Notes: generated from the letters alone by a model not told the origin. A stretch of 64,000 nucleotides of DNA from Bifidobacterium rousetti (GCF_008698235.1 NZ_PEBH01000005.1:29532-93531), one strand, 5' to 3'. Numbered from the stretch's first letter, positions 1-9,613 are shown. Numbers and translations: made by a program.

Positions 1-189
1 GTTTTTTGACCGTTTGTCCACGACTCGACCATCTATTAGCCGCCTATTAGCCACAAGCGGGTACGAGCACTGCACGCCGGAATCGGCAACCGCCGTGACT
101 GTGTCGCACGAGAGTCGCCCGAAAGTTGTCCACAAATGTGGAAAAGCGGTTTCGCATCCGACGGCGAGCGCGGCGGACGGAATGGACCC

Positions 190-325
190 GACCGTCGAAT
201 CATGGGCCCCGTCATCAGGCCGTCATCGTACCATCGCCAAACCATCGTCAGGCCGTCAGTGGACCGCCATCAGACCATCATCGGACCACCGTCAGACCAC
301 CGTCAGACCACCGTCAGACCGTCAT
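190..325. repeat. Degenerate tandem repeat upstream of dcd
   Basis: The 440 bases before dcd hold no convincing gene. Within them is a tract built from an 11-bp unit, ACCACCGTCAG. It is perfect at 285-295, 296-306 and 307-317, with decayed relatives (CATCAGACC, CGTCAGGCC) back to about 190. Short reading frames across this tract are low-complexity products of the repeat and are not annotated. Repeat copy number here is likely to vary between strains. Confidence 0.7.
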
Positions 326-440
326 CACGCATAATCGCGGCAATGTACTGGCGAACCAAGCGTGCAGCACTTTCGACGCAGGAGACTAGGCACTAGACTT
401 ATGGGCAGTATTTCGATTATCCGTCTGTGAGGAGCTTCCC

Positions 441-1022
441 ATGCTGCTGTCCGACCACGATATTCTGGCCGCGCAGGCCGAAGGGCATATCTCGCTCGAC
501 CCGTGGACCCCGGAGATGGTCCAGCCCGCGTCGATCGACGTCAGACTCGACCGTTTCTTCCGACTGTTCAACAACCATGCATACACCTACGTCGATCCGG
601 CGGAGAATCAGGGCGCGCTGACCGAGCAGTTCGCAGTCGCCCCGGACGAGCCGTGGATCCTGCATCCGGGCGAGTTCGCGCTCGGTTCGACGTGGGAGTA
701 CGTCAAGCTCGACGCGACGATCGCCGCCCGGCTCGAGGGCAAGAGCTCGCTTGGCCGCCTCGGCATCCTGACCCATTCGACCGCGGGATTCATCGACCCC
801 GGCTTCGAAGGGCATATCACGCTGGAGCTGTCGAACGTGTCGACGTTGCCGGTCAAGCTGTGGCCCGGCATGAAGATCGGCCAGATGTGCTTCTTCCAGC
901 TGAGCTCGCCGGCCGAGCATCCGTACGGTTCGAAGGGTGTCGGATCGCATTATCAGGGTCAGCGCGGCCCGACGCCGAGCCGCTCCTACGAGCACTTCTA
1001 CCGCGCGCACATCGACGACTGA
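441..1022 (+). CDS. dcd: dCTP deaminase (probably bifunctional dCTP deaminase/dUTPase)
   Basis: Deaminates dCTP in the pyrimidine deoxynucleotide pathway. Actinobacterial members also hydrolyse the dUTP formed, giving dUMP for thymidylate synthesis. The 193-residue protein is the normal family length. It has the substrate motif [10 protein letters not shown] near residue 95 and the catalytic block [20 protein letters not shown] near residue 115, followed by the WPGMKIGQ segment. The start at 441 has a GAGGAG ribosome binding site about seven bases upstream. The gene stands alone, with a membrane-protein gene 133 bases downstream. Family assignment is secure. Bifunctionality is inferred from the actinobacterial type of sequence. 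Confidence 0.95.
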   Translation: MLLSDHDILAAQAEGHISLDPWTPEMVQPASIDVRLDRFFRLFNNHAYTYVDPAENQGALTEQFAVAPDEPWILHPGEFALGSTWEYVKLDATIAARLEGKSSLGRLGILTHSTAGFIDPGFEGHITLELSNVSTLPVKLWPGMKIGQMCFFQLSSPAEHPYGSKGVGSHYQGQRGPTPSRSYEHFYRAHIDD

Positions 1023-1155
1023 CGTCGGAAGCCAGGCGGCCGGGGACGGCGGTCTGGCTTCATCGTTATTGACGGGCGACGCTATTGACGACGGCGATAC
1101 TGGCGACGACATTGCTTACAGGCGACCAGACACACGACAATCAGGGGGACAGGAC

Positions 1156-3144
1156 ATGACCGATCCGAGTGGCGAATTCCACTTCGACTTCCAGAACAAA
1201 CCCAAGCAGGCGGCACCGGGCGGGTATGCAGGCGCGACGCAGACGCCGTACGGGCAGGCCGGACAGGCGCCGCAACAACAGCCTTACGGGCAGTCCGTCA
1301 CCGGCCAAGCCGCCGCCGGGCAGTTCGGTCGGTCTGCGGCCGTGGAGCCGCCGACCGAGATGGAGACCACGCAGGCATTCGACCCGCTGGCCGACGAGGA
1401 TCTTCCGCCGCTGCCCACACCTGCGGTCAACCAACCGCAACAGGTCGCGCAGCCCACGCAGGGGTATGCCGCAGAGTCGACCGGCCAGCCCGCGTTCCCC
1501 TCCCCCGTCACCGATCAGGCCACACAGGCATTCGCACAGCCGTATGGGCAAAGCCCGGTGACTTCCCAATCCGATCAGGCGACGCAGGCGTATAGTCCGA
1601 CTGCACAGCCGACACAGTTCCCGACGACAGGCACGACGGTGCCGTCGGCCCAGGCGACGCAGGTATTCACACAGCCATATGGACAAAGCCAGTCGTATGG
1701 ACAGCCGACTCAGGTGTTCGGGCAGCCACAGCAACCGCAGGCCACTCAGGCGTACGGACAGTTCGAGCAGCCGGCACAGCCCCAGCCGGTTCAGCCGCAG
1801 TCGATCCAGCCGCAGGCCGCGCAGCCGGTCACGGATCCACGCGAGGAGCGAACGCAGGTGTTCAACCCGAGCACGCTGAATCAAGGCACGCTGAATCAGG
1901 GGGCCACTAGCCAGCCCGCTGCCCAGTTCCCGCCGGCACAGCCGTTTGCGCAGTCCGCCGGACAGGCGACGCAGGTGTTCGGCGCGGCCGCGGTCACCGG
2001 CCAATCGACCGGACAATCGACCGGTCAGTTCCCGCCGGCGCAACCATTCGGTCAGACGCAGGCGTTCGGTCAGGCGCAACCAGCCGCGGGCGCCCAGCCG
2101 CCGGTCATGCCGCCGTCGATCGCTCCGAACGACGGCAACGACGAAGACGACTATCCCGACGGTCGCAACTCGGCCGACGGCAACGGCCGCGACGATGATC
2201 GCGATGACGAGGGCCGCGGTGCACGCCGGCGCGATCGCAGGAAGAAGGGCCTGTCCGGCGGTGCGATCGCAGGCATCGTCGTGGGCGTGATCGCGGTGAT
2301 CGCACTGATCGCGGGCGGCATCTGGTTCTTCACTGCGAGCAGCGGCAAAATCACGTACGCGGCGTGCACGGCCGCGAAGAACGAGTACACCGACGCGCAG
2401 AACGATCTCAAGCAGGAGGTCGCGAAGGGGCAGCAGACGGTCTCTTCGACGACCGCCGACCAGCTGTCCGACGCGACCACGCTGGACACGCTCAATCAGG
2501 CGATCGCCGACGCGGGCAACATCTCGACGAACGCGACCTGCGCGGCGGACATGTCGAAGGACGATCTCAAGTCGAACATCCAGCAGTTCGCGATCGCCGA
2601 GCAGAACGCGGATTCGCAGGAGGAGAAGATCGACGACGCGATCGACGCGGTGGAGGCCGCCAAGAAGTCGAAGACCTCCGATTCGCTCAAGTCGTCGCTG
2701 AACACGTCGATCTCGTCCGCGCAGTCGCTGCTCGCCGGATCGGCCGGCAAGGTGGCCGACGACAGCACGCGCACGGCTTTGCAGGACGCGATCAGCAGCG
2801 CGAACAGCGTCGCGGCGAAGTCGAACCCGTCGCAGTCCGAGGTGAACAGCGCGAACACCAAGCTGCAGCAGGCGATGTCCGACGTGAACGCGTCGATGAG
2901 CGCGAAGACGCAGGCCGATCAGAAGGCGCAGGCCGAAGCGCAGAAGAAGGCGCAGGAGGAGCAGCAGAAACTCCAGCAACAGCAGGAGCAGCAGCGTCAG
3001 GATCTCGAGGACCAACAGACCGAGGAGCCCGAGCAGAACAGCGGGTCGGGATCGACGGGCTCGGGATCGACCGGTTCCGGCTCGACGGGCTCGGGCACCG
3101 CCGACGACCCCAGCACCTACTCCTCCGAATCCGCCATCAACTGA
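1156..3144 (+). CDS. Q/P-rich single-pass membrane protein with extracellular helical domain
   Basis: Function unknown. I chose the ATG at 1156, preceded by a purine-rich site (AGGGGGACAGGAC), over upstream in-frame starts that run into dcd; this gives 662 residues. Residues 1-330 are a low-complexity cytoplasmic region with about a dozen degenerate repeats of the type ATQAF-QPYGQ or TQVFGQ. A basic stretch (RRRDRRKK) leads into one membrane helix near residues 370-395. About 200 outer residues follow, Ala/Ser/Asp-rich and predicted helical, resembling FIVAR or coiled-coil stalk regions. The end is a Q/E-rich tract and a GSGSTGSGS tail. The topology (disordered inside, helical outside) resembles actinobacterial envelope-sensing proteins, but no named family is evident. 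The Gln/Pro-rich cytoplasmic part recalls the linkers of the two kinase-like proteins in this window. Confidence 0.8.
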   Translation: MTDPSGEFHFDFQNKPKQAAPGGYAGATQTPYGQAGQAPQQQPYGQSVTGQAAAGQFGRSAAVEPPTEMETTQAFDPLADEDLPPLPTPAVNQPQQVAQPTQGYAAESTGQPAFPSPVTDQATQAFAQPYGQSPVTSQSDQATQAYSPTAQPTQFPTTGTTVPSAQATQVFTQPYGQSQSYGQPTQVFGQPQQPQATQAYGQFEQPAQPQPVQPQSIQPQAAQPVTDPREERTQVFNPSTLNQGTLNQGATSQPAAQFPPAQPFAQSAGQATQVFGAAAVTGQSTGQSTGQFPPAQPFGQTQAFGQAQPAAGAQPPVMPPSIAPNDGNDEDDYPDGRNSADGNGRDDDRDDEGRGARRRDRRKKGLSGGAIAGIVVGVIAVIALIAGGIWFFTASSGKITYAACTAAKNEYTDAQNDLKQEVAKGQQTVSSTTADQLSDATTLDTLNQAIADAGNISTNATCAADMSKDDLKSNIQQFAIAEQNADSQEEKIDDAIDAVEAAKKSKTSDSLKSSLNTSISSAQSLLAGSAGKVADDSTRTALQDAISSANSVAAKSNPSQSEVNSANTKLQQAMSDVNASMSAKTQADQKAQAEAQKKAQEEQQKLQQQQEQQRQDLEDQQTEEPEQNSGSGSTGSGSTGSGSTGSGTADDPSTYSSESAIN

Positions 3145-3217
3145 TCCCGGGCGATCACGCGACGGTCACAAGACAGCACCGTCATCGCCGGAGAGTCATC
3201 GCCGGAGAGGCGGCGAA

Positions 3218-3520
3218 TGTCACAACGCGTTCAGACCCGCCCGTTTGACGCGTTGTGACAATTTCCGCTGTCACAACGTGCTCAAATCAGCGAAAATCAC
3301 ACGTTGTGACAAGAACGACGGCCCAGCGGCGGAAGACGACGGAGACCGGGACGGCGAAAAGCTTGGAATTCCGCCATTCAGCCGATCCCCTTCGCCGTGC
3401 AGTCGCACGAGCCGTCGCCGATCCTTGTCACAACTTGAGAAAATCGACGGAAACAACGCGTTGTGACAGCTTTTCTTGTCACAACGTACCCGGGACCGAT
3501 GCGAATCGCGCGTTGTGACA
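3218..3520. repeat. Palindromic repeat element, TGTCACAACG family, copy 1
   Basis: This fills most of the 575-base gap between the membrane protein and the P-type ATPase. Inverted motif pairs TGTCACAACG...CGTTGTGACA start at 3218/3251, 3269/3302, 3426/3459 and 3477/3511. Arms within a pair are 33-34 bases apart and neighbouring pairs 51-52 bases apart. The two pairs on each side flank a core of about 115 bases containing GGAATTCCGCCATTC. The same element, with the same core, recurs at 54255-54518 after murJ, so this is a dispersed element and not a gene-specific operator. Confidence 0.9.
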
Positions 3521-3589
3521 ACTCTCCGCGGAATGGATTCCCCGCAATCCCCGACGGCCTCTGGCAACTGCCCCGCACCGCAATGTGCA

Positions 3590-3632
3590 TTGGGTGATAG
3601 CCCCCTCATCAGAGGGGCCAGGGGGGCAGCAG
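3590..3632. repeat. Degenerate REP-like hairpin element
   Basis: GCCCCCTCATCAGAGGGG followed by CCAGGGGGG is a decayed copy of the hairpin element seen intact at 15406-15453 and, inverted, at 28820-28870. It lies between the end of the TGTCACAACG element and the ATPase terminator. Confidence 0.6.
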
Positions 3633-3659
3633 CTGAACGCATTGCACGCATAATGGCAC

Positions 3660-3690
3660 GGGCCGGCTCCCTGATAGGGGAAGCCGGCCC
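3660..3690 (-). terminator. Probable terminator of the P-type ATPase gene
   Basis: GGGCCGGCT and AGCCGGCCC form a nine-base-pair stem around a loop that itself contains CCCT/AGGG. It sits 30 bases after the stop of the ATPase gene read on the minus strand. There is no strong U-tract, so termination strength is uncertain. Confidence 0.55.
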
Positions 3691-3719
3691 GGCGGAGTGG
3701 GGAACTAGGAGAAAACCCC

Positions 3720-6695
3720 TCAGCGCTTCGAGCGCTCCATCGCGCGCAGGACGCACTTGCGCAGTTCGGAGGCGACGAGGACGAACGCGGCGAGGCCGAT
3801 GCACTCGGCCCACGCCAGCGCCGACAGCGGGGTCGTGCCGAACGCGGAGTTGAGGAACGGCACGTAGATCACGACGAGCTGCAGCACGATGGACAGGCCG
3901 ATCGCGCCCCACAGCCACTTGTTCGAGAACAGGCCGACGAACGCCGACTGCGCGTGGGAGCGCGAGGCAATCGCGTTGAACAGCTGCGCGAACACGAGGA
4001 TCGTGAAGCCCATCGTACGGGCCTCGACCATCTGCGCGTCGTGGCCGAGCGCGTCGACCGAGCGGTCGGTGAACAGGCCGCCGGCGAGGTGCATGTCCAT
4101 GCCGATCAGGGTGACGATGGCCATGATCACGCCGATGTAGATGATGTCGCCCCACATCGAGGCGTCGATCACACGGTCGGTGACCTTGCGCGGACGACGG
4201 TTCATCACGTCCTCGGTCTGCGGGTCGACGCCCATCGCGAGCGCCGGCGCGGCGTCGGTCAGGAGGTTGATCCACAGCAGCTGGGTGGCGAGCAACGGCA
4301 CGGTCACGCCCTGCGTGCCGGGCTGGGTGATGCCGAGGAATCCGGCGAACACGACGCCGAAGAACACGGTGAACACCTCGCCCACGTTGCTGGAAAGCAG
4401 GTAACGCAGGAACTTGCGGATGTTGTCGAAGATCACGCGGCCCTCGCGCACGGCGGCCACGATCGTGGAGAAGTTGTCGTCGGCGAGGATCATCTTCGCG
4501 CTCTGCTTGGTGACCTCGGTGCCGGTGATGCCCATCGCCACGCCGATGTCGGCGGTCTTGACGGCCGGGGCGTCGTTGACGCCGTCGCCGGTCATCGCGA
4601 CGATGTTGCCCTGTCGCTGCAGCGATTCGACGATCTTGAGCTTGTGCTCCGGGGCGACGCGCGCGTACACGGACACCTCGGAGGTGGCCTTGTCGAACGC
4701 GGCCTGATCGGTGAGCGCGTCGAGCTGGTCGCCGGTCAGGGCCTTGCCGCCCTTGTCGATGATGCCGAGGTCGGAGGCGATGCGGGCCGCGGTCAGCGGG
4801 TGGTCGCCGGTGATCATGACGGCGCGGATGCCGGCGCGGTGCGCCTCGGCCACGGAGTCGCGGACCTCGGTGCGCGGCGGGTCGATGATGCCGACCATGC
4901 CGTTCCAGATGAGGTCGGTCTCGATCGCCTCGGACTGGTCGGCGATGTCGGTGACCTGTCCGGCGGCGTTGGCGCGCACGCCGGGCACCTCGGACAGGTT
5001 CGCGGTGCCGAGCGGACGGTACGCCTGACCGAGCGTGCGGTACGCCTCGGAGGAGAGTCTCTCGACGGTCGCGAGGATCGTCTGGCGATCCCCCTCGGTG
5101 AGCGGACGGACCTGCCCGCCCACGGCGATGCGCGAGCAGAAGCCGAGCAGCACGTCCGGCGCGCCCTTGGCGAAGACGGTGAGCTTGCCGCCCTCGGTGG
5201 AGTCCTTCGCGATGACCGACATGCGCTTGCGCTCGGAGGTGAACGGCACCTCGGCCACGCGGCTGAACTGCTCGTAGCCCTTCATCGCGCCGGTCTTGCG
5301 CGCGGCGACGATCAGGGAGACCTCGGTCGGATCGCCGACGATCTCCCACTTGCCGTTCTCTTCACGCAGGTCGCCGTCGTTCGCGAGCGTGCCGGCGGCG
5401 AGGGTCGCGATGACCTCGGCGCGCAGGGCCGGCGCGTCGGCGAGCGAGGAACCGTCGGCGGCGACCATCTTGCCTTCCGGCGCGTAGCCGGTGCCGGTGA
5501 TCTGCACCTCGCCGGACGGGGTGACGACGCGCTCGACGGTCATCTCGTTGCGCGTCAGCGTACCGGTCTTGTCCGAGCAGATCACGGACGCGGAACCGAG
5601 CGTCTCGACGGAGTGGAGCTTCTTGACGATCGCGTTGTGCATCGCCATGCGCTGCACGCCGAGCGCGAGGACGACGGTGAGGATCGCTGCCAGGCCCTCG
5701 GGCACGGCGGCCACGGCGAGCGAGACGGCGAGCAGCAGGGAGTCGATGACGTCCTGCGTCGAGTGGAAGCCCTCGAGCAGCGCGAGCGCGGCGAGCACGA
5801 TGGCCGCGATGATGCACACCGCGATGCCGAGAATTTTGGAGACGTAGTCCATCTCCTTCTGCAACGGCGTCTGCTCGTCCTCGGTGGCGGACAGGAGGTC
5901 GGCGATCTTGCCGACCTGCGTGTTCATGCCGGTGCCAGTGACGATCGCGCGGCCGGTGCCCTGCGTGACGGACGTGCCGTTGAAGATCATGTTGGCGCGG
6001 TCGCCCAGCGCCTTGGCCTCGGCCAGCGTGTCCGGCTTCTTGCCGACCGGCACGGATTCGCCGGTGAGCGACGCCTCGGCGATGCGCAGGCTCGCGGCGG
6101 AGAAGAGTCGGCCGTCGGCGGAGACGGAATCGCCCTCCGCGAGGACGATCACGTCGCCGGGGACGACTTCGGCGGTGTTGATGCGCACGACCTTGCCGTC
6201 GCGCAGCACGGACGTCTGCGGCGCGGTCATCTGGGCGAGCGCCTCGACCGCGGCCTCGGCCTTCGCCTCCTGGATGTAGCCGAGCACGGCGTTGACGATC
6301 AGGATGAGGACGATGACGATCGCGTCGAACGGCAACGGTTCGCCGCCTTCCGCGCCGGGGGCCGCATGGCCGCGTTCGATGAACCACGCGATCACGGAGA
6401 TGACGGTGGCGGCGAGCAGCAGGTAGACGAGCGGGTCCTGGAACTGCTGCAGGAACTTCTTCCATTTCGGCACGGGCGGCGCGCTGGCCAGCTCGTTCGG
6501 GCCGAACTTCTCGAGTCGACGCCTGGCCTCGTCGCCGCTCAGGCCGCGGGCGGGGTCGACGTTCAATGCTTTGGCGACCTCGGCCGCGTCGGTCAGGCTG
6601 GGATCGGCGTCCTTGAGTCCGGCGAGCAACGCTTGCTGGGCGCGGACCTCCTCTGATACTGCGGGCGCGGTGGATTGACCTTTCTGATCAACCAT
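3720..6695 (-). CDS. Cation-transporting P-type ATPase, Ca2+ (P2A) type
   Basis: Pumps a cation, most likely Ca2+, across the membrane using ATP. The 991-residue protein has the full P2-type layout. An N-terminal cation-ATPase domain (residues about 35-75) and the first helix pair are followed by the actuator with TGESVPV near residue 213. The phosphorylation motif SDKTGTLTRNEMT is near residue 375, and the hinge GDGVNDAPAVKTADIGVAMG near 705. Six C-terminal helices include TDAAPALAMGVDPQ. The start has an AAGGAG site on the minus strand. It is monocistronic, with a hairpin after the stop. P2A (Ca2+) is favoured over Na+/K+ types by overall resemblance to PacL/LMCA1, but ion specificity cannot be proven here. 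Confidence 0.9.
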   Translation of the reverse strand: MVDQKGQSTAPAVSEEVRAQQALLAGLKDADPSLTDAAEVAKALNVDPARGLSGDEARRRLEKFGPNELASAPPVPKWKKFLQQFQDPLVYLLLAATVISVIAWFIERGHAAPGAEGGEPLPFDAIVIVLILIVNAVLGYIQEAKAEAAVEALAQMTAPQTSVLRDGKVVRINTAEVVPGDVIVLAEGDSVSADGRLFSAASLRIAEASLTGESVPVGKKPDTLAEAKALGDRANMIFNGTSVTQGTGRAIVTGTGMNTQVGKIADLLSATEDEQTPLQKEMDYVSKILGIAVCIIAAIVLAALALLEGFHSTQDVIDSLLLAVSLAVAAVPEGLAAILTVVLALGVQRMAMHNAIVKKLHSVETLGSASVICSDKTGTLTRNEMTVERVVTPSGEVQITGTGYAPEGKMVAADGSSLADAPALRAEVIATLAAGTLANDGDLREENGKWEIVGDPTEVSLIVAARKTGAMKGYEQFSRVAEVPFTSERKRMSVIAKDSTEGGKLTVFAKGAPDVLLGFCSRIAVGGQVRPLTEGDRQTILATVERLSSEAYRTLGQAYRPLGTANLSEVPGVRANAAGQVTDIADQSEAIETDLIWNGMVGIIDPPRTEVRDSVAEAHRAGIRAVMITGDHPLTAARIASDLGIIDKGGKALTGDQLDALTDQAAFDKATSEVSVYARVAPEHKLKIVESLQRQGNIVAMTGDGVNDAPAVKTADIGVAMGITGTEVTKQSAKMILADDNFSTIVAAVREGRVIFDNIRKFLRYLLSSNVGEVFTVFFGVVFAGFLGITQPGTQGVTVPLLATQLLWINLLTDAAPALAMGVDPQTEDVMNRRPRKVTDRVIDASMWGDIIYIGVIMAIVTLIGMDMHLAGGLFTDRSVDALGHDAQMVEARTMGFTILVFAQLFNAIASRSHAQSAFVGLFSNKWLWGAIGLSIVLQLVVIYVPFLNSAFGTTPLSALAWAECIGLAAFVLVASELRKCVLRAMERSKR

Positions 6696-6881
6696 GTGAT
6701 TCTCCTTGGTATAGCCGCGGAGTAGTCAGCCGGTGCGGCGGCCGGGTTGTCTCCCCCGGCGCGCGCCGTGCTGCGCGGTTATGGGCACCGGCACAACTGT
6801 CGCCGATGCATACGATTGCCATTATTCCATATGGGTGTGAAGGGGTCATCGCACGGCATAAGGGGGTGTTGTCTATTAGAT

Positions 6882-7049
6882 GCTTGCAGCGAATCGTTCT
6901 CAATAAGAAACGTGTGAGGGTTGACAGGTCGTCAATCGCACGCGAAATCGCCAGAAACGTTGTAATTCCAGCGATTCCGGCGATGTGCGGTTTGTGTGAT
7001 TGTGTGCGATCGGCTCACACGTTTCTTATTGGGAATCGTTCGCTGTAAG
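6882..7049. repeat. 168-bp element with 37-bp near-perfect terminal inverted repeats
   Basis: The 380-base divergent gap between the P-type ATPase and rlmB carries two inverted arms, 6882-6918 and 7013-7049. They match at about 31 of 37 positions, including a perfect 18-base block CAATAAGAAACGTGTGAG. The 94 bases inside contain further inverted segments (ATCGCAC / GTGCGAT; AATCGC / GCGATT). No reading frame fits inside. The right arm ends 26 bases before rlmB, so it must overlap the promoter or leader. It could be a small non-autonomous mobile element or a doubled operator. Confidence 0.75.
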
Positions 7050-7075
7050 GCTGCCGATACAACGCTTGTGAGACA

Positions 7076-8092
7076 ATGGCCCTTATGGTTATCAAGAAAG
7101 GACCGACCAAGGGGTCGGGTGGAAAGCATCGCAACGCGCTTCGCGGCAAGGGCCCGACGCCCAAGGCCGAGGATCGCGTCTATCACAAGGCGTACAGGGC
7201 GAAGAAGGTCGCCGATCGCCGCAAACTGGCCGATCCGCGACTGGCCGCACGCCGTCGCGCCGACAAGTTCTCGTCGGCGGACACCACAGATCTGGTGTTC
7301 GGCCGCAACTCGGTGCTCGAGGCGCTGCGCGTGGGCGTGCCCAGCTCCACGCTGTACATCGCCTCGCGCATCGAACACGACGACCGCACGCGCGAGATCG
7401 TCAAGCTCGCGGGCACGCAGGGACTGCACATGCTCGAGGCCGACCGTCTCGAAATGGACCGCATCGCGCGATCCGGCAACCATCAGGGCGTGATCCTCAA
7501 GGTCGATCCGTACCAGTACTCGTCGCTCGCCGAGCTCGCCGACCGCGCGGACAAGAAGGCGCGCGCGATGGAGGCCGCGAACTCGCAGACCGCGCGCATC
7601 GCCGCCCGACCGCTGTTCATCGCGCTCGACGGCGTGACCGACCCGCAGAACCTCGGCGCGGTCATCCGCTCCGCCGCCGCGTTCGGCGCGAACGGCGTGA
7701 TCCTGCCGGAACGCCGCTCCGCATCGGTGAACGCGGCCGCGTGGAAGGTGTCGGCCGGCGCCGCCGCGCACATGCCGGTGTGCCGCGTCGTCAACCTGAC
7801 CAAGGCGATCGAGAGCCTCAAGGAGCGCGGCTACTACGCCGTCGCGCTGGACGGCGGCGGCGACAAGCTCGTCGGCGCCACCGGCTTCGAGACCGATCCG
7901 CTGGTCGTCGTCCTCGGATCGGAAGGCAAGGGCGTGAGCCGACTCGTGCGCGAGGCGTGCGACGCGGTCGCCGGCATCCCGATCTCCAGCCAGGTCGAAT
8001 CGCTCAACGCCTCCGTCGCAGCGGGCATCAGCCTGTACGCGGTGGCCGAAGCGCGACGCAAGGCCGGGGAAGTGGCCGGAGTGCAGGCCTGA
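7076..8092 (+). CDS. rlmB: 23S rRNA (guanosine-2'-O-)-methyltransferase, TrmH/SpoU family
   Basis: Transfers a methyl group from S-adenosylmethionine to a ribose 2'-OH in RNA; the closest type is RlmB (G2251 of 23S rRNA). The 338 residues begin with a basic, Gly-rich extension (about 1-70) typical of actinobacterial members. A substrate-binding domain follows (VFGRNSVLEAL near residue 78), then the SPOUT knot domain with NLGAVIRSAAAFGANG (motif 1), VLGSEGKGVS (motif 2) and ISSQVESLNASVAAGI (motif 3). The start could be 7076 or the ATG at 7085; neither has a strong ribosome binding site. It is followed 53 bases later by the DUF4032 gene. The exact rRNA target is inferred. Confidence 0.9.
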   Translation: MALMVIKKGPTKGSGGKHRNALRGKGPTPKAEDRVYHKAYRAKKVADRRKLADPRLAARRRADKFSSADTTDLVFGRNSVLEALRVGVPSSTLYIASRIEHDDRTREIVKLAGTQGLHMLEADRLEMDRIARSGNHQGVILKVDPYQYSSLAELADRADKKARAMEAANSQTARIAARPLFIALDGVTDPQNLGAVIRSAAAFGANGVILPERRSASVNAAAWKVSAGAAAHMPVCRVVNLTKAIESLKERGYYAVALDGGGDKLVGATGFETDPLVVVLGSEGKGVSRLVREACDAVAGIPISSQVESLNASVAAGISLYAVAEARRKAGEVAGVQA

Positions 8093-8145
8093 GCCGAATA
8101 AGCACACAGAAGTCGAACAGTCGAGCATAAGAGGGTAAGGCAAAG

Positions 8146-9582
8146 ATGCAATCAACCACGAATCTGTCGCAACTGGACCCGCGCGCCGCGAAGGCGACCA
8201 GCGTGAGCGCCGAGGACGAATCGGCCGTCACCGCCGAACCGCAGGCGCTCAAGATCACCGCGGCCAGCTCGAACCCGAAGATGTTCACGCTGCCATGGGA
8301 GAAGCCGCTGGCGACCTGGCCCGCCGAACTGCTCGCCAACCTGCCGCGCGGCATCTCCCGCCACGTCGTGCGATTCGTGCACGTCGGCGACGAGGTGTAC
8401 GCGATGAAGGAGATCACTCGCCAGATGGCCGAGCGCGAGTACGAGATCCTGCGTCGCCTGCAGAAGCTGGAACTGCCGGCCGTCCGCCCGATCGCGGTCG
8501 TCACCGGACGCCACAACCGCGAAGGCGAGCCGCTCGAGGCGATCCTCGTGACCAAGCACCTCAAGTTCTCGCTGCCGTACCGCGCGCTCTTCGCCCGCAA
8601 CCTGCAGCACGACACCGCCGAGCGCCTGATCGACGCGCTCGCCGTGCTGCTCGTGCGCTTGCATCTGGCCGGCTTCTACTGGGGCGACGTCTCCCTGTCG
8701 AACGTCCTGTTCCTGCGCGACGCCGACGCGTTCTCCGCGTTCCTCGTCGACGCCGAGACCGGTGACCTGCAGGTCAACCTGACCAACGGCCAGCGCGAAT
8801 ACGACATCGACCTGGCGCGTACGAACATCATCGGCGAACTCATGGATCTGAGCTCCGGCAAGCTGCTGCCGGACGACGTCGACGAGATCGAGGTCGGCAA
8901 CCGTCTGGTCGACCGCTACCACTCGCTGTGGAGCGCGCTGACCGACACCGACAAGTTCGGCCCGGACGAGATGTGGAAGATCGAAAAGCGCGTCAACAAG
9001 CTCAACGAGCTCGGCTTCGACGTGGACGAGCTCGAGATGAAGACCGAGGAGGGCGGCAAGCGCGTGCTCGTGCGCCCGCGCGTCGTCGACGCCGGCTACG
9101 CGAACCGCAAGCTGCTGCGCCTGACCGGCCTCGACGTGCAGGAGAACCAGGCCCGCCGACTGCTCAACGACCTCGACGCCTACCGCGCCTCCACCTGGCG
9201 CGACGGCGAGGACCTCGAGATCGTCGCGACCGACTGGATGCGCGAGGTGTTCGAGCCGACCGTGCGATCGATCCCGGCCAAGTACCGCTCCCAGATCGAG
9301 CCGGCGCAGTTCTTCCACGAGGTGCTCGACCACCGCTGGTTCCTCGCGGAGAAGGCCGGACACGACGTGCCGATGACCGAAGCGGTCACCAGCTACATCG
9401 AGAACGTGCTGCCCAAGCAGGTGCTCAACAAGAAGGACATCGACACGCTGCTCGAGGAGGCCGACGCCGGCGTCATCGACGACGAGTCGACGTACTACGA
9501 GAACAACTCCGGGGACGGGGATGACGGGGACGATGACTACAACCCGGACTTCGACCCGGATGCGGCGGTGTGGAGCCACTGA
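8146..9582 (+). CDS. DUF4032 domain protein with kinase-like fold
   Basis: Conserved actinobacterial protein of unknown substrate, 478 residues. The N-terminal half resembles lipopolysaccharide (Kdo/WaaP-like) kinases. YAMKEIT (residue about 85) matches the ATP-lysine strand, LHLAGFYWGDVSLSNVLF (about 172-190) the catalytic loop with D and N, and FLVDAETGDL (about 200) the metal-binding segment. The C-terminal half, from about 300, is the DUF4032 part (RLTGLDVQENQARRLLNDL). The tail is Asp/Gly-rich and acidic (GDGDDGDDDYNPDFDPDA). The start is supported by a GGTAAGG site. Whether it phosphorylates a sugar, lipid or protein cannot be told. Confidence 0.85.
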   Translation: MQSTTNLSQLDPRAAKATSVSAEDESAVTAEPQALKITAASSNPKMFTLPWEKPLATWPAELLANLPRGISRHVVRFVHVGDEVYAMKEITRQMAEREYEILRRLQKLELPAVRPIAVVTGRHNREGEPLEAILVTKHLKFSLPYRALFARNLQHDTAERLIDALAVLLVRLHLAGFYWGDVSLSNVLFLRDADAFSAFLVDAETGDLQVNLTNGQREYDIDLARTNIIGELMDLSSGKLLPDDVDEIEVGNRLVDRYHSLWSALTDTDKFGPDEMWKIEKRVNKLNELGFDVDELEMKTEEGGKRVLVRPRVVDAGYANRKLLRLTGLDVQENQARRLLNDLDAYRASTWRDGEDLEIVATDWMREVFEPTVRSIPAKYRSQIEPAQFFHEVLDHRWFLAEKAGHDVPMTEAVTSYIENVLPKQVLNKKDIDTLLEEADAGVIDDESTYYENNSGDGDDGDDDYNPDFDPDAAVWSH

Positions 9583-9613
9583 CGCCCGATTGACAGCGGT
9601 TTCTCGCTGGAGC

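Noticed and set aside
1141..3015. Leu/Arg-rich frame antisense to the membrane protein
   Set aside because: It is the mirror of the Gln/Ala repeat-coding strand and has no start signal. The plus-strand gene has a ribosome binding site, a membrane helix and ordinary codon use.
3954..6656. 900-residue reading frame antisense to the P-type ATPase
   Set aside because: Composition is Arg/Gly/Asp/His-rich shadow coding caused by high GC at third positions. It has no ribosome binding site or family motif.
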